This document shows, in pieces, positions 26,754 to 36,507 of a stretch of DNA of 64,000 nucleotides (positions are counted from its first letter, which is position 1; every line of letters starts with the position of its first letter). This DNA comes from Verrucomicrobiota bacterium (GTDB lineage: Bacteria; Verrucomicrobiota; Verrucomicrobiia; CAIQCK01), in assembly GCA_016235595.1 (NCBI GenBank), contig JACRJX010000032.1, forward strand, positions 100,633 to 164,632. Direction: 5' to 3'. Under the pieces are notes generated by a model. The model saw nothing but the letters and a program-made list of their open reading frames with translations. It did not search any database and was not told the DNA's origin. Made by a program: the position numbers and the translations under genes.

Positions 26754-29450
26754 ATGAATCTGACGACGAACTGGATAACGATTCCCTGTCTGTTGCTCGG
26801 TCTCGCCGTTTCTGCCGTCGCCGCGGATGCGCCGGTCGCGCCGCAAGCGCCCGCCTCCTACGTCAAGAAAGCCACCTGGACCGAGACCCTACTGGCTTCG
26901 CGTGCCGCGTTGAAGACGGCAGCGTTGTCGGCGAAGGAATGCAAGAAAGCGCAGGCGGCGGTCTGGGAACAGGTCGAACTCGTTTTTCCCGTCCAGTGGG
27001 ACTGGGCGCTTCAGGACGGCGGACTCGACTTTCCAGATTGGTTCGCCGCCGACGGCAACGCCGACATCGAGAAGAAGATGATCACCCGCGCGCTGGAGGA
27101 ACTCGGCGACGCCGGCGGCGGTTGCCGCAAGGAACTCGACGCGCTCCGCCGGGACAACACCCCACCCAACGACCCGCGCTGGCTGGACCTCTATGTCAAA
27201 GCATGCGAGCAACGCCGCGCGACGCGGCTCAAGACTGTTCTCGCGCAGTCACCGAAGATCGTTTTCACGAAACACCAGACGATTCGCCCGTCGTTCTTCG
27301 CCTACACCGAGGGCCAGAGCGATGCGCAGGCAGAACGGCACTTTCATCCCGGCTCGTCGCTGTGCCTGCTGGAAATGAAGGGTACGCGCGCCAAGGTGCG
27401 CGTGCTGCTCGAAGACCCGACCGGCGCGATCCGCGATCCTGCTGTCTCCTACGACGGCCGCCATGTCGCATTCGCTTGGAAGAAGTCGCTCAACGAAGAT
27501 GACTACCATCTTTATGAAATGGACGTGGTCACAAAAAGGGTCCGCCAGATCACGTCCGGCCTCGGTTTCGCTGACTACGAGCCGTGCTACCTACCGAACG
27601 GCGATATTGTGTTCTCCTCCACACGCTGCGTGCAGACTGTGGATTGTTTCACGACGGAAGTGAGCAACCTCTACACCTGCGACAAGGACGGCCGATTTCT
27701 GCGCCGTCTCGGCTTCGATCAGGTGCATACGGTTTATCCCTCGATGACCGATGACGGGCGCGTCACTTACACGCGCTGGGATTACAACGACCGCGGGCAG
27801 ATTTTCCCGCAGGGTCTTTTCCAGATGAACCCCGATGGCACGGCGCAGAGCGCGCTTTACGGCAACAACTCCTGGTTCCCCACCACTATCGCCCATGCGC
27901 GCGGCATCCCCGGCTCGCAGAAACTCGTCTGCATCTTCTGTGGCCACCACTCGCCACAGACCGGCAAGCTCGGCCTGATTGATCCATCGAAGGGCCGCGA
28001 GGAAAACTCCGGCGCGCAGCTCATCGCGCCGGCGCGTGAAACGAAGGCGGATCGCATTGACAGCTATGGACAGCAAGGCGAACTGTTCCAGTATCCGTAT
28101 CCGCTGAACGAAACGGAGTTCCTCGTCACTTACGCGCCGCTGGGGCGGGATGTTGAGAAGGAGAGACGCGCGAACCCTCGCGATATCGTGGTCGCGCGCT
28201 TCGGCATCTATTACATGACACTCGATGGCCGGCGCGAGCTGCTCGTCTCCGACCCGGCGTTGCCGTGCAACCAGCCGTTCCCGCTAACGCCGCGCCTGAA
28301 GCCGTCACTGCGGCCGAGCCTTGTGGACTATCGCAAGACCGCCGGCACTTATTACATGCAGGATGTCTACGCGGGTCCCGGTCTTGAAGGTGTCGCGCGC
28401 GGTACGATCAAGAAGCTCCGCGTGGTGGCGCTCGATTTTCGCGCGGCCATCATCGGCGACAACGGCAGCAGCGGGCCCGGCGGCGGTGCGATGATCAGCA
28501 CGCCCATCGCCACCGGCAACGGCGCGTGGGACGCGAAGATCGTTCTCGGCGACGCGAAGGTTTACCAGGACGGTTCGGCGTTCTTCACCGTGCCCGCGCG
28601 CACGCCGGTCTATTTCCAGGCGCTCGACGAAAAAGGCCGCGCTGTTCAAACGATGCGGAGTTGGAGCACCCTCCAGCCCGGCGAAAACCAATCGTGCGTC
28701 GGCTGCCACGAGAACAAGAACGCCGCGCCGCCGCCGCAGCGTTATAGTTCCACCCTCGCGTTGAAGGCGGGGCCACAGGCGTTGGAGCCGTTCCACGGTC
28801 CGCCGCGCGGCTTCAGTTTCGTGAGGGAAATCCAGCCGATCCTCGACCGTAAGTGTGTCTCCTGCCACAACGACCGCGAAGCCGCGGCGCGTCTTTTCGC
28901 CACCAACCCGCAGAAACAGGCTGCCGCAACCGCTCCCGCCGACCCGAAGAAAGTGTTCAGCCTGCTTGGCGCCGAGGTGCTCGATGCCTCTGCCAAACGC
29001 AAATGGAGTGACGCTTACCTCGTCCTGACCCAGTCGTATCCCAACGAGCGGCGAAAGAAGAATCAGACCGAAGCCGGGTGCCGCTGTGAGCGATTCTGCG
29101 GGTGGTTCGAAGGCCGGCTGGTGAACTGGGCCGGCTCGCAATCGGTCGTCTCGATGCTGCCGCCGTATTTCGCCGGCTCCACCAAGAGCGAACTGCTCAC
29201 CCTGCTGGAGCGTGGCCATCACAGCGTTACGCTCTCGCGCGAGGAGATGGAGAGGCTCTGCGCGTGGATTGATCTTTTCGTGCCGTTCTGCGGCGATTAC
29301 AAGGAAGCGCACGCGTGGACCGAAGAGGAACTCGCGCGGTACGACCATTATTACGAAAAACGCCGCCGCATGGAGGCAGTCGAGCGCGCCAACATCGAGG
29401 AGTTCATCACGTGGAGCGAAAGCAGGCCGCTCGCCAGCGACGCAAAATGA
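26754..29450 (+). CDS. Exported HzsA-related multidomain protein with c-type heme motifs
   Basis: An 898-residue exported protein (leader CLLLGLAVSAVAADAPVA). A central WD40/PD40-like beta-propeller region follows (DPAVSYDGRHVAFAWKKSL; YEPCYLPNGDIVFSSTRC). Then comes a block resembling the hydrazine-synthase alpha middle domain, with two CxxCH heme c sites, QSCVGCHENKNA and RKCVSCHNDREA. The C-terminal part (VSMLPPYFAGSTKSELLTLL; ERLCAWIDLFVPFCGDY) also matches HzsA-related proteins of Verrucomicrobiota and Planctomycetota. Homologues outside anammox bacteria are not hydrazine synthases as far as known. A periplasmic redox or carbohydrate-binding role is possible. It is followed within 20 nt by the ROK gene. 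Confidence 0.75.
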   Translation: MNLTTNWITIPCLLLGLAVSAVAADAPVAPQAPASYVKKATWTETLLASRAALKTAALSAKECKKAQAAVWEQVELVFPVQWDWALQDGGLDFPDWFAADGNADIEKKMITRALEELGDAGGGCRKELDALRRDNTPPNDPRWLDLYVKACEQRRATRLKTVLAQSPKIVFTKHQTIRPSFFAYTEGQSDAQAERHFHPGSSLCLLEMKGTRAKVRVLLEDPTGAIRDPAVSYDGRHVAFAWKKSLNEDDYHLYEMDVVTKRVRQITSGLGFADYEPCYLPNGDIVFSSTRCVQTVDCFTTEVSNLYTCDKDGRFLRRLGFDQVHTVYPSMTDDGRVTYTRWDYNDRGQIFPQGLFQMNPDGTAQSALYGNNSWFPTTIAHARGIPGSQKLVCIFCGHHSPQTGKLGLIDPSKGREENSGAQLIAPARETKADRIDSYGQQGELFQYPYPLNETEFLVTYAPLGRDVEKERRANPRDIVVARFGIYYMTLDGRRELLVSDPALPCNQPFPLTPRLKPSLRPSLVDYRKTAGTYYMQDVYAGPGLEGVARGTIKKLRVVALDFRAAIIGDNGSSGPGGGAMISTPIATGNGAWDAKIVLGDAKVYQDGSAFFTVPARTPVYFQALDEKGRAVQTMRSWSTLQPGENQSCVGCHENKNAAPPPQRYSSTLALKAGPQALEPFHGPPRGFSFVREIQPILDRKCVSCHNDREAAARLFATNPQKQAAATAPADPKKVFSLLGAEVLDASAKRKWSDAYLVLTQSYPNERRKKNQTEAGCRCERFCGWFEGRLVNWAGSQSVVSMLPPYFAGSTKSELLTLLERGHHSVTLSREEMERLCAWIDLFVPFCGDYKEAHAWTEEELARYDHYYEKRRRMEAVERANIEEFITWSESRPLASDAK

Positions 29451-29468
29451 CGTTTGGGAAAGCACACC

Positions 29469-30374
29469 ATGATCATTGGAATTGATGTCGGCAACACGAA
29501 CATGACCGGCGCGCTAGCGTCGGATGACGGCAAACGCATCGCCACGCTTCGGCGCAAGTCGGACCGTGCCGGTGGCGCGAAGGCCGGCGTGAAGTTGATT
29601 TCGGAAATCATCGCTGCGCTGCAAAAGAGGGCAGCCGCCAAAGGCGGCAGCGTGCGGCGCGTCGGCGTTGGTTTCGGCGGGCCGGTGGATTTCGAGCGCG
29701 GCGTCGCGCTGCTGAGCCATCAAAATCCCGGTTGGGCGAACACGCCGCTGCGCGACCAATTGCAGAAACGATTCGACATTCCTGTCGCGCTCGACAACGA
29801 CGCCAATGCCGGCACGCTCGGCGAATGGCGCTTCGGCGCGGGCCGCGGCGTCAATGACCTGCTCTACGTGAACATCGGCACCGGCATCGGCGGCGGCGTC
29901 ATCGCCAACGGCGCGCTTGTGCGCGGCGCGCAAAACCTCGCGGGTGAGATCGGCCACATCATCGTCCGCCGCGACGGCCCGCTCTGCACCTGCGGCAAGC
30001 ACGGCTGTCTCGAAGGCTGCGCCAGCGGCAGCGCCATCGGCCGCCGCGGCAGCGAGGCGCTGGGCCGCAAGGTGAACGGCAAGGAAGTCTTCGTGCTGGC
30101 GGCGAAAGGCAACACAACCGCGCAGGGCGTCCTGGATGGCGTCATCGAGGACCTCGCGCAGGGCCTCGGCGTGGGCATCGGTTTGCTGAACCCGGCGCTT
30201 ATCATCATTGGCGGCGGCCTTTCCGAAGCGCCGGAGAAACTGTTCCTGCAACCGTTGCGTCGCGCCGTGCCGCGCTATTGTCTGGCGGAGGCCGCGCCGC
30301 GCCTGCGAATTGAGCCGGCGCAGTTGCGTTACGATGCCGGCGTGATGGGCGCGGTGGCGCTGGCGATGTCGTAG
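29469..30374 (+). CDS. ROK-family sugar kinase or regulator-like protein
   Basis: A 301-residue ROK protein without a DNA-binding domain, hence probably a glucokinase-type kinase. Motifs are the phosphate-1 MIIGIDVGNTNMTGAL, VGVGFGGPVDFERG, IPVALDNDANAGTLGEW (catalytic Asp), LLYVNIGTGIGGGVIANG, and the ROK zinc signature CTCGKHGCLEGCASGSAI. It would phosphorylate glucose, N-acetylmannosamine or a related sugar with ATP in the cytoplasm. The ATG at 29469 fits the domain start; an in-frame TTG at 29454 is possible. It is close enough behind the HzsA-like gene to share its transcript. Confidence 0.88.
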   Translation: MIIGIDVGNTNMTGALASDDGKRIATLRRKSDRAGGAKAGVKLISEIIAALQKRAAAKGGSVRRVGVGFGGPVDFERGVALLSHQNPGWANTPLRDQLQKRFDIPVALDNDANAGTLGEWRFGAGRGVNDLLYVNIGTGIGGGVIANGALVRGAQNLAGEIGHIIVRRDGPLCTCGKHGCLEGCASGSAIGRRGSEALGRKVNGKEVFVLAAKGNTTAQGVLDGVIEDLAQGLGVGIGLLNPALIIIGGGLSEAPEKLFLQPLRRAVPRYCLAEAAPRLRIEPAQLRYDAGVMGAVALAMS

Positions 30375-30717
30375 CAGGCAACCAGCCGATTGATAGGGAC
30401 ACCGCGGCGAGCCCTCTGCCCGCGAATCCACAACCGCTGAATTGGCGAACGGTTCAAAGCAGGACGGGCTGAACAAACTGCAACGCGACTTGATTCCAAG
30501 AATTCAGCAGCTCCGAACATCAGAAGCGTGGAATGCCCCGCCCCCCAACACACGCACGCTGGCATTCCCCGTCCACAGGTGCTCGTGAGCCAGCGTCGCG
30601 GCCAACTCATCCAAGCACCACTCCCACACGTTGTCTGGGGCCCCTCCACCTCGATCCCCTCGATTAGCAGGCATCGGTCAATTGCAGGTATTTCGTTTTT
30701 GTGTATCATCACGCACG
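30375..30717. other. Intergenic region without recognisable gene
   Basis: This 343-nt stretch has ordinary GC content and short open frames on both strands. None shows a ribosome binding site or familiar motif. I see no hairpin terminator or RNA gene in it. Confidence 0.4.
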
Positions 30718-31518
30718 ATGCTCTCGACAATGAAATCCATCCTCACACTCGCCGTCTTGCTGCTGGCTCCGCTGACCGTGCTACCGGACGCCAAGCCGTC
30801 TAAACCTCTCCGCATCCTGCCGCTGGGCGATAGCATCACGCGCGGCTCTTATCTGGCGCGGAAGGACGGCAAAGCCGTTGGCCTGCCACATCCGGAGAAT
30901 GGCGGTTGGCGGAAAGCTCTGCAGGATAAGCTCTGCGCAGCAGGTGTCGCGTTTGATTTCGTCGGCGAACTGAATTACGCGGCCTTCGGTCGTGATGGTG
31001 TCGTTGACCCGAACTTCGATCCCGATCACCACGGGCTCGCGGGTTTCAGCAATGCCCGCATCCTCACCGGTGGCGTGGTGCCCACTCCGCCTGATGTGCT
31101 CGCGGCTCTGGGCGTCAAAGAAGTCACTGTTCACGGCATCGCCGAGGTGCTGGAGAAACAACGGCCTGATGTGATTCTGCTGATGTCCGGCGCGAATGGT
31201 TTCGATGCGGCGGCGCGGGATAAACTCATCCGCACCATCGGCGAAAAGAGCGTCGCGCATCTTTTTGTCGCCACCATCCTGCCGCAGAAGGCTCCGCGCG
31301 CTGGCTGGGACAAGGTGGACGCTTACAACGCCTCCCTGCCTGCCATCGTCGCAGCTCAGAAGGCCGCTGGCAAACGCATCACGCTTGTGGACATGCACGC
31401 TGCAATCACAACCGATGACCTCCTGCCCGATGGCGTGCATCCCAATCAAGCAGGCATGGAGAAGATGGCCGTTGCGTGGTTTACAGCGATGGCCATTCCT
31501 GCGAGGAGTGCGCCATAA
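30718..31518 (+). CDS. Exported SGNH/GDSL-type hydrolase
   Basis: A 266-residue esterase-like protein. The signal peptide (ILTLAVLLLAPLTVLPDA) is followed by block I ILPLGDSITRGSYL with the catalytic Ser. Block II Gly is in FVGELNYAAFG, block III is VILLMSGANGFDAAAR, and block V is LLPDGVHPNQAGMEKMAV with the catalytic Asp and His. Such enzymes deacetylate carbohydrates. The ATG at 30718 or 30730 starts the leader. It is surrounded by carbohydrate genes, which supports a role in removing acyl groups from oligosaccharides. The block III residue pattern GxNG differs from the common GxND. Confidence 0.82.
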   Translation: MLSTMKSILTLAVLLLAPLTVLPDAKPSKPLRILPLGDSITRGSYLARKDGKAVGLPHPENGGWRKALQDKLCAAGVAFDFVGELNYAAFGRDGVVDPNFDPDHHGLAGFSNARILTGGVVPTPPDVLAALGVKEVTVHGIAEVLEKQRPDVILLMSGANGFDAAARDKLIRTIGEKSVAHLFVATILPQKAPRAGWDKVDAYNASLPAIVAAQKAAGKRITLVDMHAAITTDDLLPDGVHPNQAGMEKMAVAWFTAMAIPARSAP

Positions 31519-31614
31519 GTCAGGACCTTCCCAAGTGGAAGATGAGTGCTGCTGGACCAGCTAGAGTTGTTGCTGCTACCAAAGCCAGTGAACCAAGATC
31601 AAGAGATTGAAATT

Positions 31615-32214
31615 ATGAAAGCCGTTGCCATAAATGGAAGCCCGCGGAAGGGTGGGAACACTGAAATTCTTTTGAGAAGGGTGCTTGCGCCGCTGGTCAC
31701 ATCGGGCTGGGAAACCGAGTTCGTCCAGATCGGCGGAACACCCATCCGCGGATGCAAGGCATGTTACCAGTGTTTCAAGAAGAAGAATTCTCAATGCAGC
31801 CAGAAGGATAAGGTTTTTGACAAGTGCTTCGAGAAGATGCTCGCGGCCGACGCGATCATCCTCGGATCACCGACGTATTTCTCCGACGTGAGCGCAGAAA
31901 TGAAGGCGCTGTTGGATCGCGCCGGGATCGTGGCGGCGGCCAACGGCGGTTTGTTGCGCGGAAAAATCGGAGCGGCCGTGGTGGCGGTCAGACGCGGCGG
32001 CGGCACGCACGCCTTTGACACGATGAACCATTTGTTCCTTGGGACTGGCGTCATTGTGCCGGGATCAACGTATTGGAACCTCGGATTTGGTTTGGACAAG
32101 GGCGATGTGACCAAGGACGACGAAGCTTCGCGCAATATGAATGATCTGGGCCAAACCATCGCCTGGTTGGGCGCAGCGATTCATCCACACGCCGCGAGCC
32201 ACCCGCCCGTCTGA
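31615..32214 (+). CDS. Flavodoxin-family NAD(P)H-dependent FMN oxidoreductase
   Basis: A 199-residue flavodoxin-fold protein. The phosphate-binding loop is AINGSPRKGGNTEILL, the FMN block ADAIILGSPTYFSDVSAEMKALLDR and a further loop AAVVAVRRGGGTHAFDTM. A cysteine cluster (CKACYQCFKKKNSQC) lies between, as in multimeric flavodoxin WrbA-like and iron-sulfur flavoproteins; only part of a cluster motif is present. The ATG at 31615 directly precedes the first strand. It is cytoplasmic and convergent with the PQQ-propeller gene. Confidence 0.85.
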   Translation: MKAVAINGSPRKGGNTEILLRRVLAPLVTSGWETEFVQIGGTPIRGCKACYQCFKKKNSQCSQKDKVFDKCFEKMLAADAIILGSPTYFSDVSAEMKALLDRAGIVAAANGGLLRGKIGAAVVAVRRGGGTHAFDTMNHLFLGTGVIVPGSTYWNLGFGLDKGDVTKDDEASRNMNDLGQTIAWLGAAIHPHAASHPPV

Positions 32215-32289
32215 TTGAAATGCTGGCGACCGGGCAAAAGCGCACGGCTCGCAAAGTCAAGGTTGCCCCCAAGGCGGGATTCTTCCGGC

Positions 32290-33861
32290 TTACTTCGCCT
32301 TGACGTTGTAGCACAACAACACGTCCTGATCGCGCAGGTAGAGCCGGCCGTTGGCGATGACCGGGTGCGGCCAGCTGTTCTTGTCGCTGCGCTCCGGCTG
32401 GGCAAAGCGCCCTTTCTCGACGTAGCTCTTCGACGAAGCCTCGATCAACGCAACCATGCCTTTGCCGCTCTCGCTGCGGAGATAGAAGTGGCCGTCCGCA
32501 TAGGCGATCGAGCCTTTGCCCACGCCGCTTTTGTTCCAGACAACCTCGCCAGTCTTGAAATCCTGGCAAATCCAGCCCTTGTTGTTGTCACAGAAACCGT
32601 AGAGGTAGCCGTCGAGCAGGATGACGCCACCGTGGTGGTTGGCCATGTTCTTGTTGGCGTAGACATCCGAAGCCTTGATGCCGCTCCCTTCTTTCGCGAG
32701 CTTGAACGCATTGCAGCCGACGCCGTAGCCGGAACAGACATAGACCTGGTTATCCGCGTAGATCGGCGTCGGGATGACGGCGGTCTTGCCGGGACGATCC
32801 GCGCGCCAGAGCAGTTTCCCGTCAGTCACGGCAACGCCCGCGACACTCGCCGCGGTGAGTTGGATGACCTGCCGCAGACCAAAGATGGTCTCCACGATGA
32901 GCGACGAGTAATGCGCGCCGTCGGTGAACTCTTTGCTCTGCCATATCAACGTGCCGGTCTTTTTGTTCAGGGCGACGATGGCCCCGCGAGAGCCGCCGGG
33001 CGTGCAGAGCACCTTGTCTCCCTCCACCAAGGGTGACTCGGCGTAACCCCAATTGTGCGGGCGTCCACCGAAATCCTTGAGACTCTTGCGCCAGACTTCC
33101 TTGCCCGTGGCGACGGCCGCGCACAGCAAGTCGCCGTGCTGGTTGAGCGCATACACCAGATCGCCATCCACCGTCGGCGTGCCGCGCGGGCCGTAGAAAT
33201 TGCCATGCTGGCCCTGCAGGCCAATCTTGGTGGACCAGAGTTTCTTGCCGGTGGCCTCGTCGAGCGCAAATAACTGGCTTTCCTGTCCGACGTCACCCAT
33301 GGTGAACACCTTGCCCTTCAGCACCGCGACACCCGAATAGCCCGCGCCCAATCCATCGCTCTTCCACGCCAGCGTGGGGCCATCGGCGGGCCATTCGCTG
33401 AGCAAGCCTTTCTCGCTTGAGATGTCGTCGCGAGTCGGCCCGCGCCACTGAGGCCAGCCTCCGCCCGCGGAAGCGACGCTCGCTGGAGCAGCAACCGCAG
33501 GTGCGGCAGCCGCAGATGCAGCGGGGGCAGGTGCCGGCGAAGCGGCGGGGCGGGGAGCCGGCGGCGGTGCCGGGCGGAAGCCAGTGGCATTGCAGTAAGC
33601 CTGAAACAGACGCGGGTTGACGGTGGGCAGCCGCTGAAGGTTCACCAGCCTCCAGGTGTATTTGACCTGGCCATACGGCAGTTTGAAATCAAACCCTTGG
33701 GCGGTGACGTTGGAGACGTCGCCATCGAGCACACGACCATTGAGCAACGGCACCGGCTCGGCCCAAGCCGAAGACAAGCTGACGAGCAAGAAGGTGAACA
33801 ATGCCCATCGCAGTGTTGGAAGCATATTGAGGAAGGACCGGATGGTCTTCAGGGTTCTCAT
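32290..33861 (-). CDS. Exported PQQ-like beta-propeller protein
   Basis: A 523-residue exported protein (leader LRWALFTFLLVSLSSAWAE). It has a small N-terminal beta-domain, a 40-residue Ala/Pro linker and a seven- or eight-bladed PQQ-like propeller. The propeller carries repeats such as GKLLWRADRPGKTAVIP, GEVVWNKSGVGKGSIAYADG and TGKKLWSTKIGLQG. There is no clear quinoprotein active site, so a scaffold or BamB-like role is as likely as a dehydrogenase. The start could be 33861 or 33825. It is divergent from the next gene across about 165 nt. Confidence 0.8.
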   Translation of the reverse strand: MRTLKTIRSFLNMLPTLRWALFTFLLVSLSSAWAEPVPLLNGRVLDGDVSNVTAQGFDFKLPYGQVKYTWRLVNLQRLPTVNPRLFQAYCNATGFRPAPPPAPRPAASPAPAPAASAAAAPAVAAPASVASAGGGWPQWRGPTRDDISSEKGLLSEWPADGPTLAWKSDGLGAGYSGVAVLKGKVFTMGDVGQESQLFALDEATGKKLWSTKIGLQGQHGNFYGPRGTPTVDGDLVYALNQHGDLLCAAVATGKEVWRKSLKDFGGRPHNWGYAESPLVEGDKVLCTPGGSRGAIVALNKKTGTLIWQSKEFTDGAHYSSLIVETIFGLRQVIQLTAASVAGVAVTDGKLLWRADRPGKTAVIPTPIYADNQVYVCSGYGVGCNAFKLAKEGSGIKASDVYANKNMANHHGGVILLDGYLYGFCDNNKGWICQDFKTGEVVWNKSGVGKGSIAYADGHFYLRSESGKGMVALIEASSKSYVEKGRFAQPERSDKNSWPHPVIANGRLYLRDQDVLLCYNVKAK

Positions 33862-34026
33862 TCCACAAATTTGAAGCTTCGCGGATGATTTGTCCACTTC
33901 TAGAAAGCGCGACTCCACACGATCGCGCTTCCGCCGAACGCAGCGCGCATGCTAATCTGACTCTCACCGGAATCTCAATCGCGCCAAGAAGCCGTGAAAC
34001 TGCGGCAACCTGCCACTGGAGCTGAA

Positions 34027-36381
34027 ATGAAACTACTCACAATGCTCAGGCACGCCAGCGCAAGCCGTCATTTGCGAAGCGCAATGCTCGTGTTGATGTT
34101 GTTGGCCATTCCCCCTGCGCGGGCAGGGGAAGTCCGGTTTACCATTTCCAATCCGGCCGCGCTGCCGGTGGCCACCGTGGCACGAGTCTCACTGCCCGTT
34201 CCGTCCGGCCTGCTCGCCGGTTCGCCGCCGGGCGAGGCGATCCTCGACGGCAAAACGGTGCCGGTCCAGGCGAAGGTTGTCACACGACATCCCGACGGCT
34301 CCATTCGCCGTGTCATGCTGAGCGTCCCCGTCGAGTTGCCGCCGCACGGCGTCAGGAACGGCATCTATCCAGCCGGCAAACCGGCAACTCCACCATCCGA
34401 ACAAGTTCCCACCACCATCTCCACTGATCGGTGGAAGGTCGTGTTTGGGATGAACCACATCGAATTGCGCAGCACGGACGGCGTTCTGTTGGCGGCGATT
34501 GAGCCGTTCGGCCCGGAACTCTGCCAGACGCAAGTCACTGTCCGGGTGCTCGACTGCGGGCCACAGTTCGCGTGGCTGCGATACGACCGTCCAGGCAGCC
34601 AGTGGAACCGGCAGTGGGATGTGCAGGTTTTTCGCACCGGCGAACTGCGACTCGTGCATCGAATTCAAGCGAAGCCCCGCGGTGATCACTGGACGCCGGA
34701 CTTCGGCTGGAAACTGACCGCTCCCGGCGCGCAAGCCTCGGACCTGCCAAAAGGCGCGGCACACATGCTGGGCCGCGATCCCAACTCACGCTTTGCCGAC
34801 GAGAATAACGCAGACCTGCTCGCGCGAATCACACTTGGCGACGGCACGCCGGCTTGTGTCGCCAATCCGCTCGCGCTGCGCCAAAACCGTGGGACATTCG
34901 AGGTAAACCGGACCGCTGACGCGATCATCGTCCGCTCCAGCCGCATTGAGCCTGTGAAGAAGATCGAGACTCAAGGGCTCATGATCCAGGAAGGCGCCTG
35001 GCGATTCAGCGAGTTGGCCATCGCGCCGCTGGACAAGGCTGAGTTCGCCGCGCGGCTCGACGCTCCGGTTTACAGCCACGCCGATTGGCACGCCTACGAT
35101 GCAGTTTACCGCACCGGCGCTCCACTGAAGGTGAAACACCCTGTGCTCCGCGACTGCGTTGAGAAGATGGTGTTCGCCTTGCAGGACATGCAGATGAAGG
35201 GCGATGACCTCGGTTCCATGCCTTGGAGTTGGGCTCCGCGGCAGACGACGCCCAGCTACAGGTCAGCCGTCCGCCTGAACCACTCTTTGTATGTCTGGGA
35301 AGACTGGTTCCGCGGCGGCGACCCGAGGATGCGCGCCGTGGCACACGACTGGTGCCGCAATTATTTCGACCTCGGAATGTATTGGGGTCCGAACCCGAAG
35401 TATTACGGCGCCTGCCGCCGCGGGAACGCGTGGCGTGACCGGCCCCAGCACGGTCCGGGAACCTTCAATCCACGCTTCGACAACACGCCGATCTATGTCC
35501 ACAAAGGGTGGAGCAACTTCTGGCTGATGTACGAGGAGACGGGCGACCCGCGCTACCGGCACGCGGCCGAGGCCGCCGCGGATTGGTCGATCCGCCACCA
35601 GGACGCAGGCACCGGCGAGGCGCGCGTCATCGGCGTGGTCGCCGATGCCGTGAAAATGTATGAGTACACGGGCGATCAAAAGCACTTGGACAACGCCGTC
35701 CGGCTCTGGAAGACTTTTCAGCCCTTCCAAGGCCCGGACCTGCTGTTCACACAGAACAACAAGCCGGCGATAGGCAACGACCTGTACATCGGCAGCGATG
35801 CTGCCGGCTACAAGACGCCCTTTGTGAAACCCTATATCGTGCAGTACGCCGCCAACGCCCTGCCTTACCTGCTCGTCCACTCTCCCGCGGATCAACGCCT
35901 TCGCGCCACGATTCTCGCCCTCAACGATTGGATGGCCCGCGTGCAGCAACCTGGTGGTGGATGGGGTTATCCTCACCCGGCAACGGCCGGTCTCGGCTGG
36001 AACATCGAGTATGTGCACGGCCTGCTTCTGGCCTACGGGGTCGCCCCCAAGGCGGAATATCTGGACGCGGCGGCCCGCAATCTGCGGCCGATCGTGCAAC
36101 TCTGTGAACTGCACGGCTGGCCCGCGTCTGGAATCAACCCATGGGAGGACACCGCGAAGATAAGCCCGACTCAGCGGCAACAGCGCTACCGGTTGGCGAC
36201 GGACCGTGATGCCATGCGCGACTACACGGAGGGTCGAATCAGGTTCGGCCAGACTCCGGACAACGCGGTTCACTTTCAAGTCGTCCTGCGCGACTACCTC
36301 ATGCATCGCGATGAGACTTCGTTGTTCGAACGCGATGAGATGATGAAGAAGATCGTTCGCTTGCCGGCAACGCTCCCGTAA
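34027..36381 (+). CDS. Exported exo-rhamnogalacturonan-lyase-like (PcRGLX/YetA type) protein, provisional
   Basis: A 784-residue protein with signal peptide (AMLVLMLLAIPPARAGE). The N-terminal rift-like domain reads VARVSLPVPSGLLAG, ILDGKTVPVQAKVVTRHPDG and SIRRVMLSVPVELPPHG, the style seen in PcRGLX/YetA-family proteins. The second half looks like an alpha-toroid: DPRYRHAAEAAADWSIRHQD, AVKMYEYTGDQKHLDNAVRLW and GGGWGYPHPATAGLGWNIEY. These proteins act on pectic side chains. I see the fold pattern but cannot verify the catalytic residues. ATG at 34027 begins the leader; a GTG at 33994 is less likely. It stands among esterases and a sialate O-acetylesterase. Confidence 0.6.
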   Translation: MKLLTMLRHASASRHLRSAMLVLMLLAIPPARAGEVRFTISNPAALPVATVARVSLPVPSGLLAGSPPGEAILDGKTVPVQAKVVTRHPDGSIRRVMLSVPVELPPHGVRNGIYPAGKPATPPSEQVPTTISTDRWKVVFGMNHIELRSTDGVLLAAIEPFGPELCQTQVTVRVLDCGPQFAWLRYDRPGSQWNRQWDVQVFRTGELRLVHRIQAKPRGDHWTPDFGWKLTAPGAQASDLPKGAAHMLGRDPNSRFADENNADLLARITLGDGTPACVANPLALRQNRGTFEVNRTADAIIVRSSRIEPVKKIETQGLMIQEGAWRFSELAIAPLDKAEFAARLDAPVYSHADWHAYDAVYRTGAPLKVKHPVLRDCVEKMVFALQDMQMKGDDLGSMPWSWAPRQTTPSYRSAVRLNHSLYVWEDWFRGGDPRMRAVAHDWCRNYFDLGMYWGPNPKYYGACRRGNAWRDRPQHGPGTFNPRFDNTPIYVHKGWSNFWLMYEETGDPRYRHAAEAAADWSIRHQDAGTGEARVIGVVADAVKMYEYTGDQKHLDNAVRLWKTFQPFQGPDLLFTQNNKPAIGNDLYIGSDAAGYKTPFVKPYIVQYAANALPYLLVHSPADQRLRATILALNDWMARVQQPGGGWGYPHPATAGLGWNIEYVHGLLLAYGVAPKAEYLDAAARNLRPIVQLCELHGWPASGINPWEDTAKISPTQRQQRYRLATDRDAMRDYTEGRIRFGQTPDNAVHFQVVLRDYLMHRDETSLFERDEMMKKIVRLPATLP

Positions 36382-36507
36382 GACTTCACCCGTGAAAAAC
36401 CAGCCACGAGTGCCTTCGCGACGATTCCGTCGTTGTTGAGTCGGCAGAGCGATCCTCCACACCGCAAGAACAGATGACCGCGTGGATGATGAAATGTCCC
36501 GCCGGAA

